Shown piece by piece: positions 48,335-58,642 of a DNA stretch of 64,000 nucleotides; position 1 is the first letter of the stretch, and the number at the start of each line of letters is the position of its first letter. The DNA comes from Bacteroidales bacterium M8. GTDB taxonomy: Bacteria; Bacteroidota; Bacteroidia; Bacteroidales; Muribaculaceae. The notes beneath the pieces were generated by a model. That model had not been told where the DNA came from and ran no database searches. It saw only the letters and a list, made by a program, of their open reading frames with translations. The stretch lies in assembly GCA_001689495.1 (NCBI GenBank), contig LUJS01000046.1:36551-100550 (forward strand), read 5' to 3'. The translations under genes were made by a program, and so were the position numbers.

Positions 48335-49602
48335 TTGCCAGATAATATTTCCTTATAAATATTCATCATATCTGTTGCGTTTTTATTCCCTTCATGCCTA
48401 AGTTCAGCAGCATTTTTACCGTTATTTGATATTCTGATGGATAGATCTTTATCGTCAAAGATCCTGCATACTGAGTAAGCGAGCATTTCTGTCTCTTCGA
48501 AACGATATAGCAATCCTGTTTTTCCATCTTCAACCATATCAGGAATACCCCCGACATATGATGCAACAACAGGACATCCGATCAATTGGGCTTCGCCAAG
48601 TGAATTTGGGGAGTTCTCAATAGATGAAGGGCACACAAATACATTTGCAAGACGGAGTTGCTCTGCCATTTGCTCGGCATCCAACATTCCAAGAAAGTGG
48701 ATTTTATCCTTTACACCTAATTCATGCATGAGGTTGTTAACATACTTGGCATATGTACTATATCTAAGTTTACTGTGTAAATTATCATTTCGGGTGAAAT
48801 CGTGTCCCGCCACATAGACCTCGGTATCGGGATGTTTCCGTAAAATCAGAGGTAAGGCTTCAATTACTTTATGAATTCCTTTTATCGGCTTGGCAGCCTG
48901 GCTCAAAAAGATCCTATGAGGCTGACAGGATGACAATTCCCAATTGTTTGGGGTATAAAACTCTTTACGCAGTGTTTCGTTACAAAAGTGATATGTAGCG
49001 TCTGGATTGATTGCCCATGCGTGAACTTTGTCCCAACTTGTCCGACCGACTATGTATTTTACACTCTTTAGAAGTTTTTCCTCTAACAAGCCTAATTTTT
49101 TGTATTTCGTTTTATCAGCAAAGGGCGTAGAGCTAATAAAAAGGTCATAAAATGTGAGATTTTTAACAAACTGGGAATTGCTGACTCCTCCTGAGTTATA
49201 TCGCGCATAACGTGATACGATTCCCTGAAGAGATACTAAGACATTATTTGAACCATTGGCTTTTACATAAGCTAATCCATGGGGAAACTCCGAGCCATGA
49301 ATGTGAATGACATCAGGGTTAAATCGTTTATTTACTTCTTTCCAATCTGATTCAATGCTCGAGTCATAACTGTTTTGGTATAAATCACCCGGAAGAGCAA
49401 AAAATGTAAAATCTCCAGATTTTAATTCTTCAAGTTGCCGTACTTCTTTTAGACGAGAGGCAATGCCTAATTCTATATCCGGATACATTTCACGTAACTT
49501 TAGAGCCAAAGAACGCATCCATCCACCAGTGAAAGCCGCATGCTTGCCTTTCGACACAAAATATTCTTCAAACAAGCTGTTAGTTATCCAAAGGATTCTC
49601 AT
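48331..49602 (-). CDS. GT4-family glycosyltransferase
   Basis: 423 aa. An N-domain with ILWITNSLFEEYF and VIHIHGSEFPHGLAYVK, and a C-domain with FLSQAAKPIKGIHKVIEALPLIL, HFLGMLDAEQMAEQLRLANVFVCPSSIENSPNSLGEAQLIGCPVVASYVGGIPDMV. Co-transcribed with the acetyltransferase that overlaps its end. Sugar specificity unknown. Confidence 0.92.
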   Translation of the reverse strand: MRILWITNSLFEEYFVSKGKHAAFTGGWMRSLALKLREMYPDIELGIASRLKEVRQLEELKSGDFTFFALPGDLYQNSYDSSIESDWKEVNKRFNPDVIHIHGSEFPHGLAYVKANGSNNVLVSLQGIVSRYARYNSGGVSNSQFVKNLTFYDLFISSTPFADKTKYKKLGLLEEKLLKSVKYIVGRTSWDKVHAWAINPDATYHFCNETLRKEFYTPNNWELSSCQPHRIFLSQAAKPIKGIHKVIEALPLILRKHPDTEVYVAGHDFTRNDNLHSKLRYSTYAKYVNNLMHELGVKDKIHFLGMLDAEQMAEQLRLANVFVCPSSIENSPNSLGEAQLIGCPVVASYVGGIPDMVEDGKTGLLYRFEETEMLAYSVCRIFDDKDLSIRISNNGKNAAELRHEGNKNATDMMNIYKEILSGK

Positions 49603-49626
49603 TATAGTTTTATTATTTTTTGATAC

Positions 49627-50616
49627 TTACCAATAGCAACCGCCCTCTACTTTCCCTGCATTTTGTGGTCGCTCGTTTTCGTTTGCATAAACCCAGTTTT
49701 CGTTGAACATGTCTCGATAACATGAGTTTTTATAATCAACTTCCCAACGTTTACCTTTTATCCCAAATAATAGCTGTGTCCCGCCGCCTAAATGTATCGC
49801 CTTTTTGTGTAACATTTCTTTTATATATCCTGCTAATGGTAATCCATAGGCACCGCATCCAATTATGGCGACATCAAAGTCTATGTTGGAAATTTCGTTC
49901 TTCATAAAATCCAAAGCCTCAAACCAATCTTTAAAAGCTGTTTTTTCACCGGCAATGCTTTGGACTGCTTTATAGACTTTCAAATCAAACTCAGGCAAAT
50001 AATCCGGGTTAGGGAATATATTCAATCGCTTTTCATATTGTGATTTAATGGTTTCTGAAAAAGGATGAATAACCAAAACCTTTTTGCCTTTCAGTGCCAA
50101 CATCCAGGGGCGTTCAACAAAGAATGGATACAAGGACTCTAATTGAACCATTTTACAATCAGAACTAAAAGGAAGGAATTTCTCATAATATTCAAAACGG
50201 CCACAGACATCCATTATGGGGATATAATGTAAATACAGGTCGGCAAAACGTTCGACTGCTTCCTCAGTTATGCCTGAGGTCGAGAAAAATCCAGCATTAT
50301 TCTGAAGGTCCGTAAATGGCCGACCTTTATCCCACCAAGGGAGTTTTGTGTTGCCTGTTATATAATCACAACAGCCCTTTATTACCTTACCCAATTTATG
50401 TGGCGGCGTTGGAATTGTTAATTTGTTATGCACTATCTGTCCTTCACAAGTACCTATGCGCCCGATGTAGCATGGTTCATCTTTTTGTAATAGGTCATAT
50501 AACACTCTGTTTGTTTCGTTCCAATCACCAGCTGATGGCCAATCCCATCGAGGATATGTTTTCCGGACAAATGTCCTATAGCAACGACGAATGCACTTTA
50601 ATAGTTTTGTTTTCAT
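49627..50616 (-). CDS. Unassigned capsule protein, possible GT-D-like glycosyltransferase
   Basis: 329 aa, soluble. An early YIGRIGTCEGQIVHNKL segment recalls the RxGDGE-type site of GT-D (DUF1792-like) enzymes, but the acidic motif is altered. The C-terminal part has DFDVAIIGCGAYGLPLAGYIKEML and HLGGGTQLLFGIKGKRWE, a block seen in proteins of polysaccharide loci. The N-terminus is basic (RRCYRTFVRKTYPRW), which could sit on the membrane. Its location among glycosyltransferases and next to Wzy supports a role in building or capping the repeat unit. The family call is tentative. Confidence 0.5.
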   Translation of the reverse strand: MKTKLLKCIRRCYRTFVRKTYPRWDWPSAGDWNETNRVLYDLLQKDEPCYIGRIGTCEGQIVHNKLTIPTPPHKLGKVIKGCCDYITGNTKLPWWDKGRPFTDLQNNAGFFSTSGITEEAVERFADLYLHYIPIMDVCGRFEYYEKFLPFSSDCKMVQLESLYPFFVERPWMLALKGKKVLVIHPFSETIKSQYEKRLNIFPNPDYLPEFDLKVYKAVQSIAGEKTAFKDWFEALDFMKNEISNIDFDVAIIGCGAYGLPLAGYIKEMLHKKAIHLGGGTQLLFGIKGKRWEVDYKNSCYRDMFNENWVYANENERPQNAGKVEGGCYW

Positions 50617-50619
50617 TAA

Positions 50620-51882
50620 TTAGAAGAATTGTTCTCTGATTTGTTCATTATCCATACTTCTGACTTGAGAACTAATGCATAATGGAACAAACATCCAAAT
50701 TATTAGAAATTTAATACTGAATTCGAGCCATCCAAAAGGATATAATTCTAACAAACTTAAGAGGATATAGAAACCTCCGGCCTTGCATAGGTAATTATTT
50801 GATTTAAATATTCCTTTAAATGCTGGGAGAGCCAAAAGAAGTATGTAGGTGAATGCCATCAAATAACCACCTCTCAGAACAATAAAATAGAAACCAGTCT
50901 CTGAACCATACCTCCAGCCTTCAAGATAATCATTTACTAAAAGGGGATAGTAATATCGACCGTTAAGTCCTTTACCAAAAATTAATTCCCATGGACTCAT
51001 TTGGTTTAGAAGAGCAATATCTACACCAGTTCTACTATCTTGCATCCCACGCTCAAAAATATATTCGAAGAGAGAGGAATTCAAAACAAAGTATATAGAG
51101 CCTCCAATCAAAATCACAAATATGATTTTCGCAGATAAACCTAAACTTTTCTCATTGCATTTGCTCCAATAATATAAAGCAGTAACAAACAAAATAGAAG
51201 ATATTAAACTTGAACCTCTCCGCGCAGCTATCAGATTAATTAAAATTATTGAGATTAACCCCAACATATTAATACGCCAAGTTTTATTAGTTATATAAGC
51301 AACGAGTAAAGATACAAATGCGAATGGTGTATAAAATCTAAAATCAACCCCAGTTTCAAGTCTTGTAACCTCATTTCCTGACATTGATTTAATCGAAGAT
51401 GATACAATGGAGGGAAATAAAAGTACAAACGAAACAATTGATATAATGGCCACCCATGTCGCATATTTGACAACTTTGTCGAATTTATAATATTGCCATG
51501 GTATGAAACAGACTAATGGCATTAGATACGGTAAAATATAATATTTTTGGACAAAATGAAAATTGAAAAAACCTGCTGTGCTTATCCATTGATATTTGTA
51601 TTCAATCATATATCCGCGGATAATCATAATGATGCATAGAAACAGGTAGAATTTTAGTAAAACATTGTATAAAGAACCTAATTCATTTAAGGCAAGAGGA
51701 CCTTTTATGACCCAAAATCCCTTAATAATATAGTACCAGCCAAATATAGCGAATACTATCTGCGGAAAATAGTTGCCAATTATTGTTTTTGCAATCTCCC
51801 CGAATGCAAATAGCACAAAACCTATGACGATACATTCGAATCTCGATTGTCCAAAGTTGTAATCGTCAATTTCTGTAACCAT
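50620..51882 (-). CDS. wzy: Wzy-like polysaccharide polymerase
   Basis: 420 aa with about 11-12 membrane helices and a large extracytoplasmic loop between about residues 260 and 345 (SLFEYIFERGMQDSRTGVDIALLNQMSPWELIFGKGLNGRYYYP), as in O-antigen polymerases. Sequence conservation in this class is low, so the call rests on topology and operon context (Wzx, Wzc and Wza are all present). It would join lipid-linked repeat units in the periplasm. Confidence 0.8.
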   Translation of the reverse strand: MVTEIDDYNFGQSRFECIVIGFVLFAFGEIAKTIIGNYFPQIVFAIFGWYYIIKGFWVIKGPLALNELGSLYNVLLKFYLFLCIIMIIRGYMIEYKYQWISTAGFFNFHFVQKYYILPYLMPLVCFIPWQYYKFDKVVKYATWVAIISIVSFVLLFPSIVSSSIKSMSGNEVTRLETGVDFRFYTPFAFVSLLVAYITNKTWRINMLGLISIILINLIAARRGSSLISSILFVTALYYWSKCNEKSLGLSAKIIFVILIGGSIYFVLNSSLFEYIFERGMQDSRTGVDIALLNQMSPWELIFGKGLNGRYYYPLLVNDYLEGWRYGSETGFYFIVLRGGYLMAFTYILLLALPAFKGIFKSNNYLCKAGGFYILLSLLELYPFGWLEFSIKFLIIWMFVPLCISSQVRSMDNEQIREQFF

Positions 51883-51934
51883 AGTCGTTTAATTTGGCTT
51901 TATGCTTTAACACGATTATCTATTTAACATACTA

Positions 51935-53050
51935 TTACCTGTTAGATTCAAAGACGGCTTTTAAATTTTTATAATACTTTGAATAAAAGATAGGTAAGAG
52001 TTTATGACTAAGCTCTTTGCTTAGAATAGAACAGGAAATCTGATAAGCGTCATCTAAATCATTTGCAACATAAATGTAATCATCATAGATACCTTTGAAC
52101 CAATCGGCACCTGTTACCACTTTATGGTCATTGGTCTTTATTATGACAACGGGTGTTCCTGCCGCCAATGAAAATATCGTTCCGTGATATCTGTCGGTTA
52201 TAACCACTTCATATCTGGAATATTCTTCGATCTGTTTCAGAATATAGGATTCACGTTCGTTTCTTAATTTTTTGGATGGAACATTAAGGGTGGTGTCTCC
52301 AACTTTTACGTCGGTCAGCTCATTCAGTCGATCGGTCAGGTTGTCAAGTTCAAGGTCGGTATAAAACTTTTCACCATCATTACGTCGGCAGAGACAGATC
52401 CCATGCCGTTTATGACTGAAGTCATACTTGCCGATCAGAGAGGTGACAATATCGGGATATAGTTTTACACGGATGTCAGGCATCATTTCCTTAGCCTTAT
52501 CATAAGATACTTTATCGCGGGCAAGAAATAGCATGTTTGATGCAGAGTTGTATATCATGGAACTTCGGCGTTCGTTATCGGGATTCTTGAAAAAGATTGT
52601 CTGCGGCATCATGAGTATTCTGGCATCGGGCAATGCCTTGATAATCTCACGGTGCATAAGATCGTGAACTCCGCCGAGGTCCTGAGTGGTATATCCGCTT
52701 TGGAATATGATGATATCCTGTGGCTTGAAATGTCGTTTTAACAAATCGATAAAACCAAATCGTGTCTCTACAACCGTGTCGGCTTCTATTTCAATCAGAT
52801 TGTAATTTTCGTAGTTGACATTAATCCAATTGTGGATACAGTAGTATTGTGCCATATCTCCTAAATTGGAATGGGCTGCGATTCCCAAATAGAACACACG
52901 AGGTTTTCGACTCTTATCATGCTCTATAAAGTCTTTAAAAAGAAGAACCTCTCTTTTAATACAAGCCTCTTTCCTTCTTTCACGGATTATTCTCATTATA
53001 GGACCATAAATAGGTCTGATAATATTTCTTATAATATGTGAAATTCCCAT
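51935..53050 (-). CDS. Polysaccharide pyruvyl transferase family protein
   Basis: 371 aa from ATG at 53050 (MGISHIIRNIIRPIY), chosen because a longer frame (to 53086) overlaps the upstream gene by 26 nt. Family PF04230 features: YLGIAAHSNLGDMAQYYCIHNWI, IIIFQSGYTTQDLGG, and ITDRYHGTIFSLAAGTPVVIIKTNDHKV. Members add a pyruvate ketal from PEP to sugars, or act as related transferases. A ketal would add negative charge to the capsule. The substrate sugar is unknown. Confidence 0.88.
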   Translation of the reverse strand: MGISHIIRNIIRPIYGPIMRIIRERRKEACIKREVLLFKDFIEHDKSRKPRVFYLGIAAHSNLGDMAQYYCIHNWINVNYENYNLIEIEADTVVETRFGFIDLLKRHFKPQDIIIFQSGYTTQDLGGVHDLMHREIIKALPDARILMMPQTIFFKNPDNERRSSMIYNSASNMLFLARDKVSYDKAKEMMPDIRVKLYPDIVTSLIGKYDFSHKRHGICLCRRNDGEKFYTDLELDNLTDRLNELTDVKVGDTTLNVPSKKLRNERESYILKQIEEYSRYEVVITDRYHGTIFSLAAGTPVVIIKTNDHKVVTGADWFKGIYDDYIYVANDLDDAYQISCSILSKELSHKLLPIFYSKYYKNLKAVFESNR

Positions 53051-53060
53051 ATCTAATTTC

Positions 53061-53870
53061 TTATTTATCAATACAGATAGTTCCACTCCCCCCGGTTATG
53101 AAGAATGTGTCGCCAACAATACTATCCCCCTGACCACTTACCATAAATACAGCCAATGAAGCTATTTCTTCCGGCAAAGACATTCTCCCTGAAGGATTCG
53201 CATGCCATTGCACTCCATCCACCATCATTTTAGACAACATAGGTGTTGCAGTAGGACCTGGAGCAATGCCATTGACTACAATGCCATATTTGATTAATTT
53301 ATGCGCCATACCTTGAGTAATACCATTAACAGCCCGCTTACTAATCTCGTATGGAGTCCATGATGGCTTAAGACTTGAAGCAGAACTGAAATTAAGTATA
53401 TGTCCTTTTATCTTTCTCTTGATCATTTCATTTGCCACATACTGACTGATAAAATACAAAGCCTTAACATTAGTGGAAATAACCTGGTCGAATGTATCCT
53501 CGGTAATTGAAAGAAATTCTCCGGTGCCATGAATACCTGCACTATTGACTAAAATATCGACCTCAATATCTGAATACAACTTCAAAATCGTCATTTGAAC
53601 TTCTTGTAAATTACTAAGGTCTATCGTAATACATTCTGCATTGATTTCCTTAGCCGCTTTTTCTGTTTTAGCTTTGTCTCTTCCGACAATAAATACCCTT
53701 GCACCTGCATCCTTCAGACTTTTTGCAATGGCAAATCCTATCCCGGAATTACCCCCAGTAACTAAAGCCACATGACCCTCCAATAATTCTGAAGACTGTT
53801 TTACAACAATTATCGGTTTAATTACTGTATTAGTCCTTAATCGCTTTATAAAATCCTTTATTGACACCAC
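53061..53870 (-). CDS. Short-chain dehydrogenase/reductase
   Basis: 269 aa starting at a GTG directly abutting the upstream stop. Rossmann motif VALVTGGNSGIGFAIAKSL, then NSAGIHG, the catalytic Ser (FSSASSLK) and YEISK (Tyr and Lys), and GIAPGPTATPM. A standard soluble SDR. It is tightly paired with the MenD-like gene, so the two probably make or reduce one unusual carbonyl-containing building block for the capsule. Confidence 0.9.
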   Translation of the reverse strand: MVSIKDFIKRLRTNTVIKPIIVVKQSSELLEGHVALVTGGNSGIGFAIAKSLKDAGARVFIVGRDKAKTEKAAKEINAECITIDLSNLQEVQMTILKLYSDIEVDILVNSAGIHGTGEFLSITEDTFDQVISTNVKALYFISQYVANEMIKRKIKGHILNFSSASSLKPSWTPYEISKRAVNGITQGMAHKLIKYGIVVNGIAPGPTATPMLSKMMVDGVQWHANPSGRMSLPEEIASLAVFMVSGQGDSIVGDTFFITGGSGTICIDK

Positions 53871-55595
53871 TCATCTTAACTTTTTAAGAATTTTTACTCC
53901 TTTTTCTCCAACTATACTTGCTATGAGGCACTTCAGTTTATCTTTCGACGCAGTTACATTATTTGCTTCAAGGAACAAATCGCGCGCTATAATTTCATCC
54001 CTCTCTGTTGTAAAGATTTCAAAGACTATCGGAGAATCGGATAAGCCGACAAATTCATTCTTAACATTATTAAATTCTTCCTTGTCAGAGGCACTTAGAT
54101 ACTTAAATCCGCAATTTTCCGCCCAACCCCGAGTATTCCCATTATGACCATTTGCAGAGATATATTCTCCGATTTCAAACTTATCCTTCCATTTTTTTGT
54201 CATAATCTGAAATTCCGCTCCACCGAAATTATTAATTAGCAAAATCCTTACATTATTCTTGATATGTCTGATACCTAAAGCATTCATATCATAGAAGTAA
54301 GCCAGATCTCCAGTTACGATGAAACACAACTCTGAGGTATTCATGCTCTCGCCGATAAGCATGGAATTACAACCGTCAATACCGAAAGCCGCAACATTAC
54401 CATATCCTTGGATTGAAGGATCAAGCGGGAAGTAACTCCAACATCTTAAACTATTCAGGATAGCAAAGTTCATAATGCTATTTTGAGGTATTAACTTATA
54501 CAATTGCTGGGCAACGTATAAGTTAGACAATGGCAGTTCCACATCATAATTCATCTGAGAATTCAGACTAAGCCAATCTTTATAATATAAATGATCCACA
54601 GTGCCATTATTTGGCATGCGTTCAAAGAAGTAGAAATCTGGACATTCAAAAATTCTGGTCAGATGACCATATGTATCAATAAAATCACCGTCTTCAGCAA
54701 CTCTCCAGTGTTCAGCCTTACCTATACTATGAAGACTACCATAAATCGAATAATCTCCAGTCTGTCCACCTATTGTTATCAAAAGATCCGGTTTAAGTTG
54801 ACTGAATCCACCAGCTGATACCAGCAGATTTGCATCTACTTTATATTTTCCTGAATAATTAGACAAGTGATTCACGTAAACAACAGCATCATGACTTTCA
54901 CAAAATGCTTCCAAGGCTCTTGTCTGCCTGTCATCAAAAGGCCGATGTTCCCCCACTACTATCAGAATCTTACGGTTGTCTAAATTCAAATCATCCCATC
55001 GGTCCCAAGCCATATATCTTCTAACTTTCTTGATTACTGGTAAATCTGTATTTTCGAATTTACCTTGCTGAGCATCAGTAATACGAAGATTCAGCTGGAT
55101 TGGACCGGGACTTCTGTGTTTACACCCCAGTATAGCCTTTGTAGCATTATGGCAGACTAATTCTCTGGTATTATCATCAGTTATCGGAGGAAGATCATAT
55201 GAAGCCTTAACCGCATCTTTAGGCAAAGAACATTGGTCAGGAGCCTGCATATACTCCTGATATGCGAATCTCTCCAGTTTTGAAGTGGTAATCGCCAAAA
55301 TAGGGACATGTTTATAAAAGGCTTCAGTAAGTCCTGGGACATAATTACGTGTGGCCTGTGCGCTTGTGCAAGAGGTGGCTATTATTTCTCCAGTCTGAAG
55401 ATACAATCCTATGGCAAAATACATTGCACTTCTCTCATCGACAATTGAATAGCACTTAAAAAAAGGATCTGCCTGAACTGCTTGAACAAAAGGTATATTG
55501 GTTCCACCGGGGCTGATTACAATCTGTCGTATATTGTATTGTTTTAGCAACGATACAACGACACGTACATTTTCTTGTATAGTATAAATTGCCAT
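53871..55595 (-). CDS. MenD-like thiamine-diphosphate enzyme in the capsule operon
   Basis: 574 aa. The N-terminal PYR domain has ISPGGTNIPFVQAV, DERSAMYFAIGLYLQTGEIIATSCTSAQATRNYVPGLTEAFYKHVPILAIT, close in layout to MenD (SPGSRS..., DERSA). The C-terminal PP domain has FIVTGDLAYFYDMNALGIRHIKNNVRILLINNFGGAEF, the ThDP-Mg motif (GDLAY...NN). The glutamate DERSA is kept, but the first motif differs from true MenD (GGTN versus GSRS). Menaquinone synthesis is unlikely here. The enzyme more plausibly makes a 2-keto or decarboxylated unit together with the adjacent SDR. Confidence 0.8.
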   Translation of the reverse strand: MAIYTIQENVRVVVSLLKQYNIRQIVISPGGTNIPFVQAVQADPFFKCYSIVDERSAMYFAIGLYLQTGEIIATSCTSAQATRNYVPGLTEAFYKHVPILAITTSKLERFAYQEYMQAPDQCSLPKDAVKASYDLPPITDDNTRELVCHNATKAILGCKHRSPGPIQLNLRITDAQQGKFENTDLPVIKKVRRYMAWDRWDDLNLDNRKILIVVGEHRPFDDRQTRALEAFCESHDAVVYVNHLSNYSGKYKVDANLLVSAGGFSQLKPDLLITIGGQTGDYSIYGSLHSIGKAEHWRVAEDGDFIDTYGHLTRIFECPDFYFFERMPNNGTVDHLYYKDWLSLNSQMNYDVELPLSNLYVAQQLYKLIPQNSIMNFAILNSLRCWSYFPLDPSIQGYGNVAAFGIDGCNSMLIGESMNTSELCFIVTGDLAYFYDMNALGIRHIKNNVRILLINNFGGAEFQIMTKKWKDKFEIGEYISANGHNGNTRGWAENCGFKYLSASDKEEFNNVKNEFVGLSDSPIVFEIFTTERDEIIARDLFLEANNVTASKDKLKCLIASIVGEKGVKILKKLR

Positions 55596-55643
55596 TTTTA
55601 TTTCTATGTGACTTTAAATGTTTAAATACATGATTAGTTACAA

Positions 55644-57164
55644 TCACTTAAATTTTGATAGTGTCATATTTTTTAATATTTGTAATTCTTTTTTATTCAA
55701 ACCTATGAATATCACAGTTAGTAGTGTAATCAGAAGAAAATATGATGACTGAACAAATAACATGATAAACCCATCGGCCCGTGTAAACATGACATGGAAA
55801 ACCCAATAATTTGCTAACAGGATAATACATATTGGCAATAGTCTAAACAGCACTTTTGTCACAAATTCTGAAATACTAAACTGAATCAATTTCCTTAAAT
55901 ACACTAATCTTATATATATAGATATCATTACCACAACTATTTTCATAACAAACACACATGCCAATGATAAATCGCTCATTCCAATTATATATGCAATAGG
56001 AATAGCTAAAATGGTTATCGAACTAATAACTATCTGATATGATCGAATCTTTCCTGTCGCAAAAATCGAGACCCAGAGTGGTCCAGAAAGAGTATCGATA
56101 AGAGCTTCCACTATAACTAAAGTAGTTACAATAGGTGTATATGGTGGGTATTCTCCTAACCACAATTTTAGTATATATTCTATATTACAAATAATCGGGT
56201 ATGCTATAAGAAGCATTATCAAGAATGATATCTTAGAAGAGGTCATAATCAAGGTCATTTGGCGCTCTGTATTTTGAGATGCCTCGCTCTTAATTAATTG
56301 GGGATTCAGTGCTTGCTGAAAACCGCCTACGAATTGGAGAATGGCGCTGTTTACCTGATTGGCAATGCCAACTGCTGCATTTGCCACAACACCATAAAAC
56401 ATATTGATAACAACAACAATTCCCTGTTTGAATCCGATTCCAGCTATACTGCCAAATGTGGCCCAACCGGAAAAAGCTAAAATTTTACGATAATAATTTC
56501 TGTCAGTAACTTTTACAAATTTTACTTTTGGAAAATTGTAATAGCAATAAATAACATACCAAATAGTCATAAATAACGAAATAACAGCAAGCATTGCAAC
56601 GTATAGCACTAACTTATCATTGGTAGTCAGCATCAATAGATATACGATAAGTAACTTCAATACAACCTCTACTATACTATTGTATGCATAGAAACCCATC
56701 CTTTCGTATGAAATCACCAAAGCATTATATGGCACTTTAAAGACTCCAATCACACAATTTAAAATTGACAATTGGTAAGTCCAATAAACAGCAGTCATGC
56801 TACCTTCCGGAAAAACCATCTTATTGTTGACAAACCACAAGCCAACGGTTTCTGCCAACATTACAATTCCCATAGCCATCCATATGTGGAGTTTAACACA
56901 TGCTGTAAATATGCTACATACATTGCCGTTCACTTTTCCAAGCTCATAAGTGATAAACCGTTGAGTACTTGTGGACATAGCTTGATTAAGGAATGTAAAA
57001 AGAGTTACTACACCTCCTATTACACTATATATGCCATAGTCATCAACTCCGAGCTGCTGAAGTACGACACGACTCGTAAAAAGCGTGACCCCCATTACCA
57101 AGAGCATTCTAAAATACATAAAGAATGTATTTATTGCTATCCTCTTATTATCTGAATCTGCCAT
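55644..57164 (-). CDS. wzx: Wzx-like polysaccharide flippase
   Basis: 506 aa with about 14 membrane helices of the polysaccharide-transport/MATE-like superfamily. The N-terminal KRIAINTFFMYFRMLLVMGVTLFTSRVVLQQLGVDDYGIYSVIGGVV and the central GFQQALNPQLIKSEASQN are typical. It would move the lipid-linked repeat unit from the cytoplasmic to the periplasmic face. First of the assembly genes after the acyltransferase. Confidence 0.92.
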   Translation of the reverse strand: MADSDNKRIAINTFFMYFRMLLVMGVTLFTSRVVLQQLGVDDYGIYSVIGGVVTLFTFLNQAMSTSTQRFITYELGKVNGNVCSIFTACVKLHIWMAMGIVMLAETVGLWFVNNKMVFPEGSMTAVYWTYQLSILNCVIGVFKVPYNALVISYERMGFYAYNSIVEVVLKLLIVYLLMLTTNDKLVLYVAMLAVISLFMTIWYVIYCYYNFPKVKFVKVTDRNYYRKILAFSGWATFGSIAGIGFKQGIVVVINMFYGVVANAAVGIANQVNSAILQFVGGFQQALNPQLIKSEASQNTERQMTLIMTSSKISFLIMLLIAYPIICNIEYILKLWLGEYPPYTPIVTTLVIVEALIDTLSGPLWVSIFATGKIRSYQIVISSITILAIPIAYIIGMSDLSLACVFVMKIVVVMISIYIRLVYLRKLIQFSISEFVTKVLFRLLPICIILLANYWVFHVMFTRADGFIMLFVQSSYFLLITLLTVIFIGLNKKELQILKNMTLSKFK

Positions 57165-57364
57165 TATCTCAACCTATGTATTCGATACTTCAATTGATAG
57201 AGCCGACTCCATATTCGCTTAACTAATGTGATTTTATAAACTGAAATTGGTCGCGAACGAATTAATGCTGTATTGTTCTATTATAATCTCGTAACAGCCT
57301 AAATTATTAAACTATATCTGTTATGAATTACAAACTATAAAATCTCTAATTTATAAAAATGTTT

Positions 57365-58384
57365 TTAACAAATCCTTAGATATTTTGCAATACGAATGAT
57401 ATCCCCTTTTTTTCGCATGACTAAAAGCATGTGAGCTCCTAATACACTCAAAGATAACACTGTTAGAAGAGCTATATAAGGATCTATGATATAATCCAGG
57501 AATATATTTAAAAATATTCCATGAATGAGATATAGATTTAGCGATATATCTCCAAGAAATAGAAGCCAACCCCATCTGGGCATACCATAGACTCGAGTAA
57601 GACAATAAACCTAAATTACCGTCACAAATGATATCAATGTATCTAAACGAGATGTCAACAAGTTAAAAGATACAGAAATAATAGCGAAAACAATTATGGC
57701 GACAATTGTTGTCTTCTTAGACATTAACTTGGTGATAACCGGTTCGTATGCGGCAGCAATATAACCAATAACAAGAGCTGGTGCTGACAAAAACCACCAT
57801 CCCCCAAACTCTATATACTTCAAAACAGCAATGTAAAAAACTATAATTGCTGAAAAGAATACGAGAGTAATATTAGTCTTTGCATGACAGATACAGGCTG
57901 AAATATAGAATGCTATATATGCATAGATTATTGCATATATAAACCAAGAATAATGCAATGGTGGATTGCCATGAATCAACTTAATAGCTACATCACTTAA
58001 TGAATTATGGAATATGAGAATTGATATAACCGATAATACTAAGAATTCAGGCAGTATCTTGCCTAAGCGTGAAGGAATGAATCCTTTGAGATAGTCATTC
58101 CCTTTATTTCTTAACGAAAATGCAAGGCCATATCCAGTCATAAAGAAAAAAATCGAGACTATAGGTGTCCCCATATCAACGAATAAGTTTATTATACTCA
58201 CAGTATGATTTCCAATTCGAATACCGAACTCATAATTTTCTGCAAGATGATGAAATATAATTCCCAGAGCAAGAAAGCCTCTAAGAGGAAGTGTATTATC
58301 TCTATCAAATTTACGCAACTCAAGGTTACGATTAAATACACCTGGTATTATTAGTGCTATTATAATGACAACTATAGTTATCAT
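57365..58384 (-). pseudogene. Acyltransferase 3 family protein with in-frame amber codon
   Basis: The frame covers 339 codons. N-terminal NTLPLRGFLALGIIFHHLAEN (catalytic His region), DMGTPIVSIFFFMTGYGL and about ten membrane helices. A TAG at 57611-57613 in SFVTVI*VYCLTRVYGMP is followed by the last two helices in the same frame (GDISLNLYLIHGIFLNIF) to 57365. A CAG to TAG change explains it. Loss of the last helices probably inactivates the protein. It is the third membrane-bound acyltransferase of the operon. Confidence 0.82.
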
Positions 58385-58642
58385 TCAGTATACAAGAATT
58401 AGATTTTTAAAGAGACTAAAAACTGATAGAGCCCTTAAAGTTTATCTCAATTACTAAATATGGAACGAATGTTATTTCTTTAGGAAACTGCTTACAGTAA
58501 CATTTTTATAGTTCATTTATCTATTATATATACCTCTAAGATATATCCGCACTTTTATTTAAATATTTAGTATAATTAAACTCGCTTTAATAATGCGTGA
58601 TAAAATAAATTGATTATCGCAGAGTAACAAAAGTAAACATCT

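Noticed and set aside
53051..53086. Longer N-terminus of the pyruvyl transferase (MELSVLINKKLD)
   Set aside because: It would overlap the SDR stop by 26 nt; the ATG at 53050 leaves a normal 10-nt gap.
58385..58642. A second invertible promoter before the amber-containing acyltransferase
   Set aside because: No inverted repeat pair with a promoter box between was found in this 258-bp gap.
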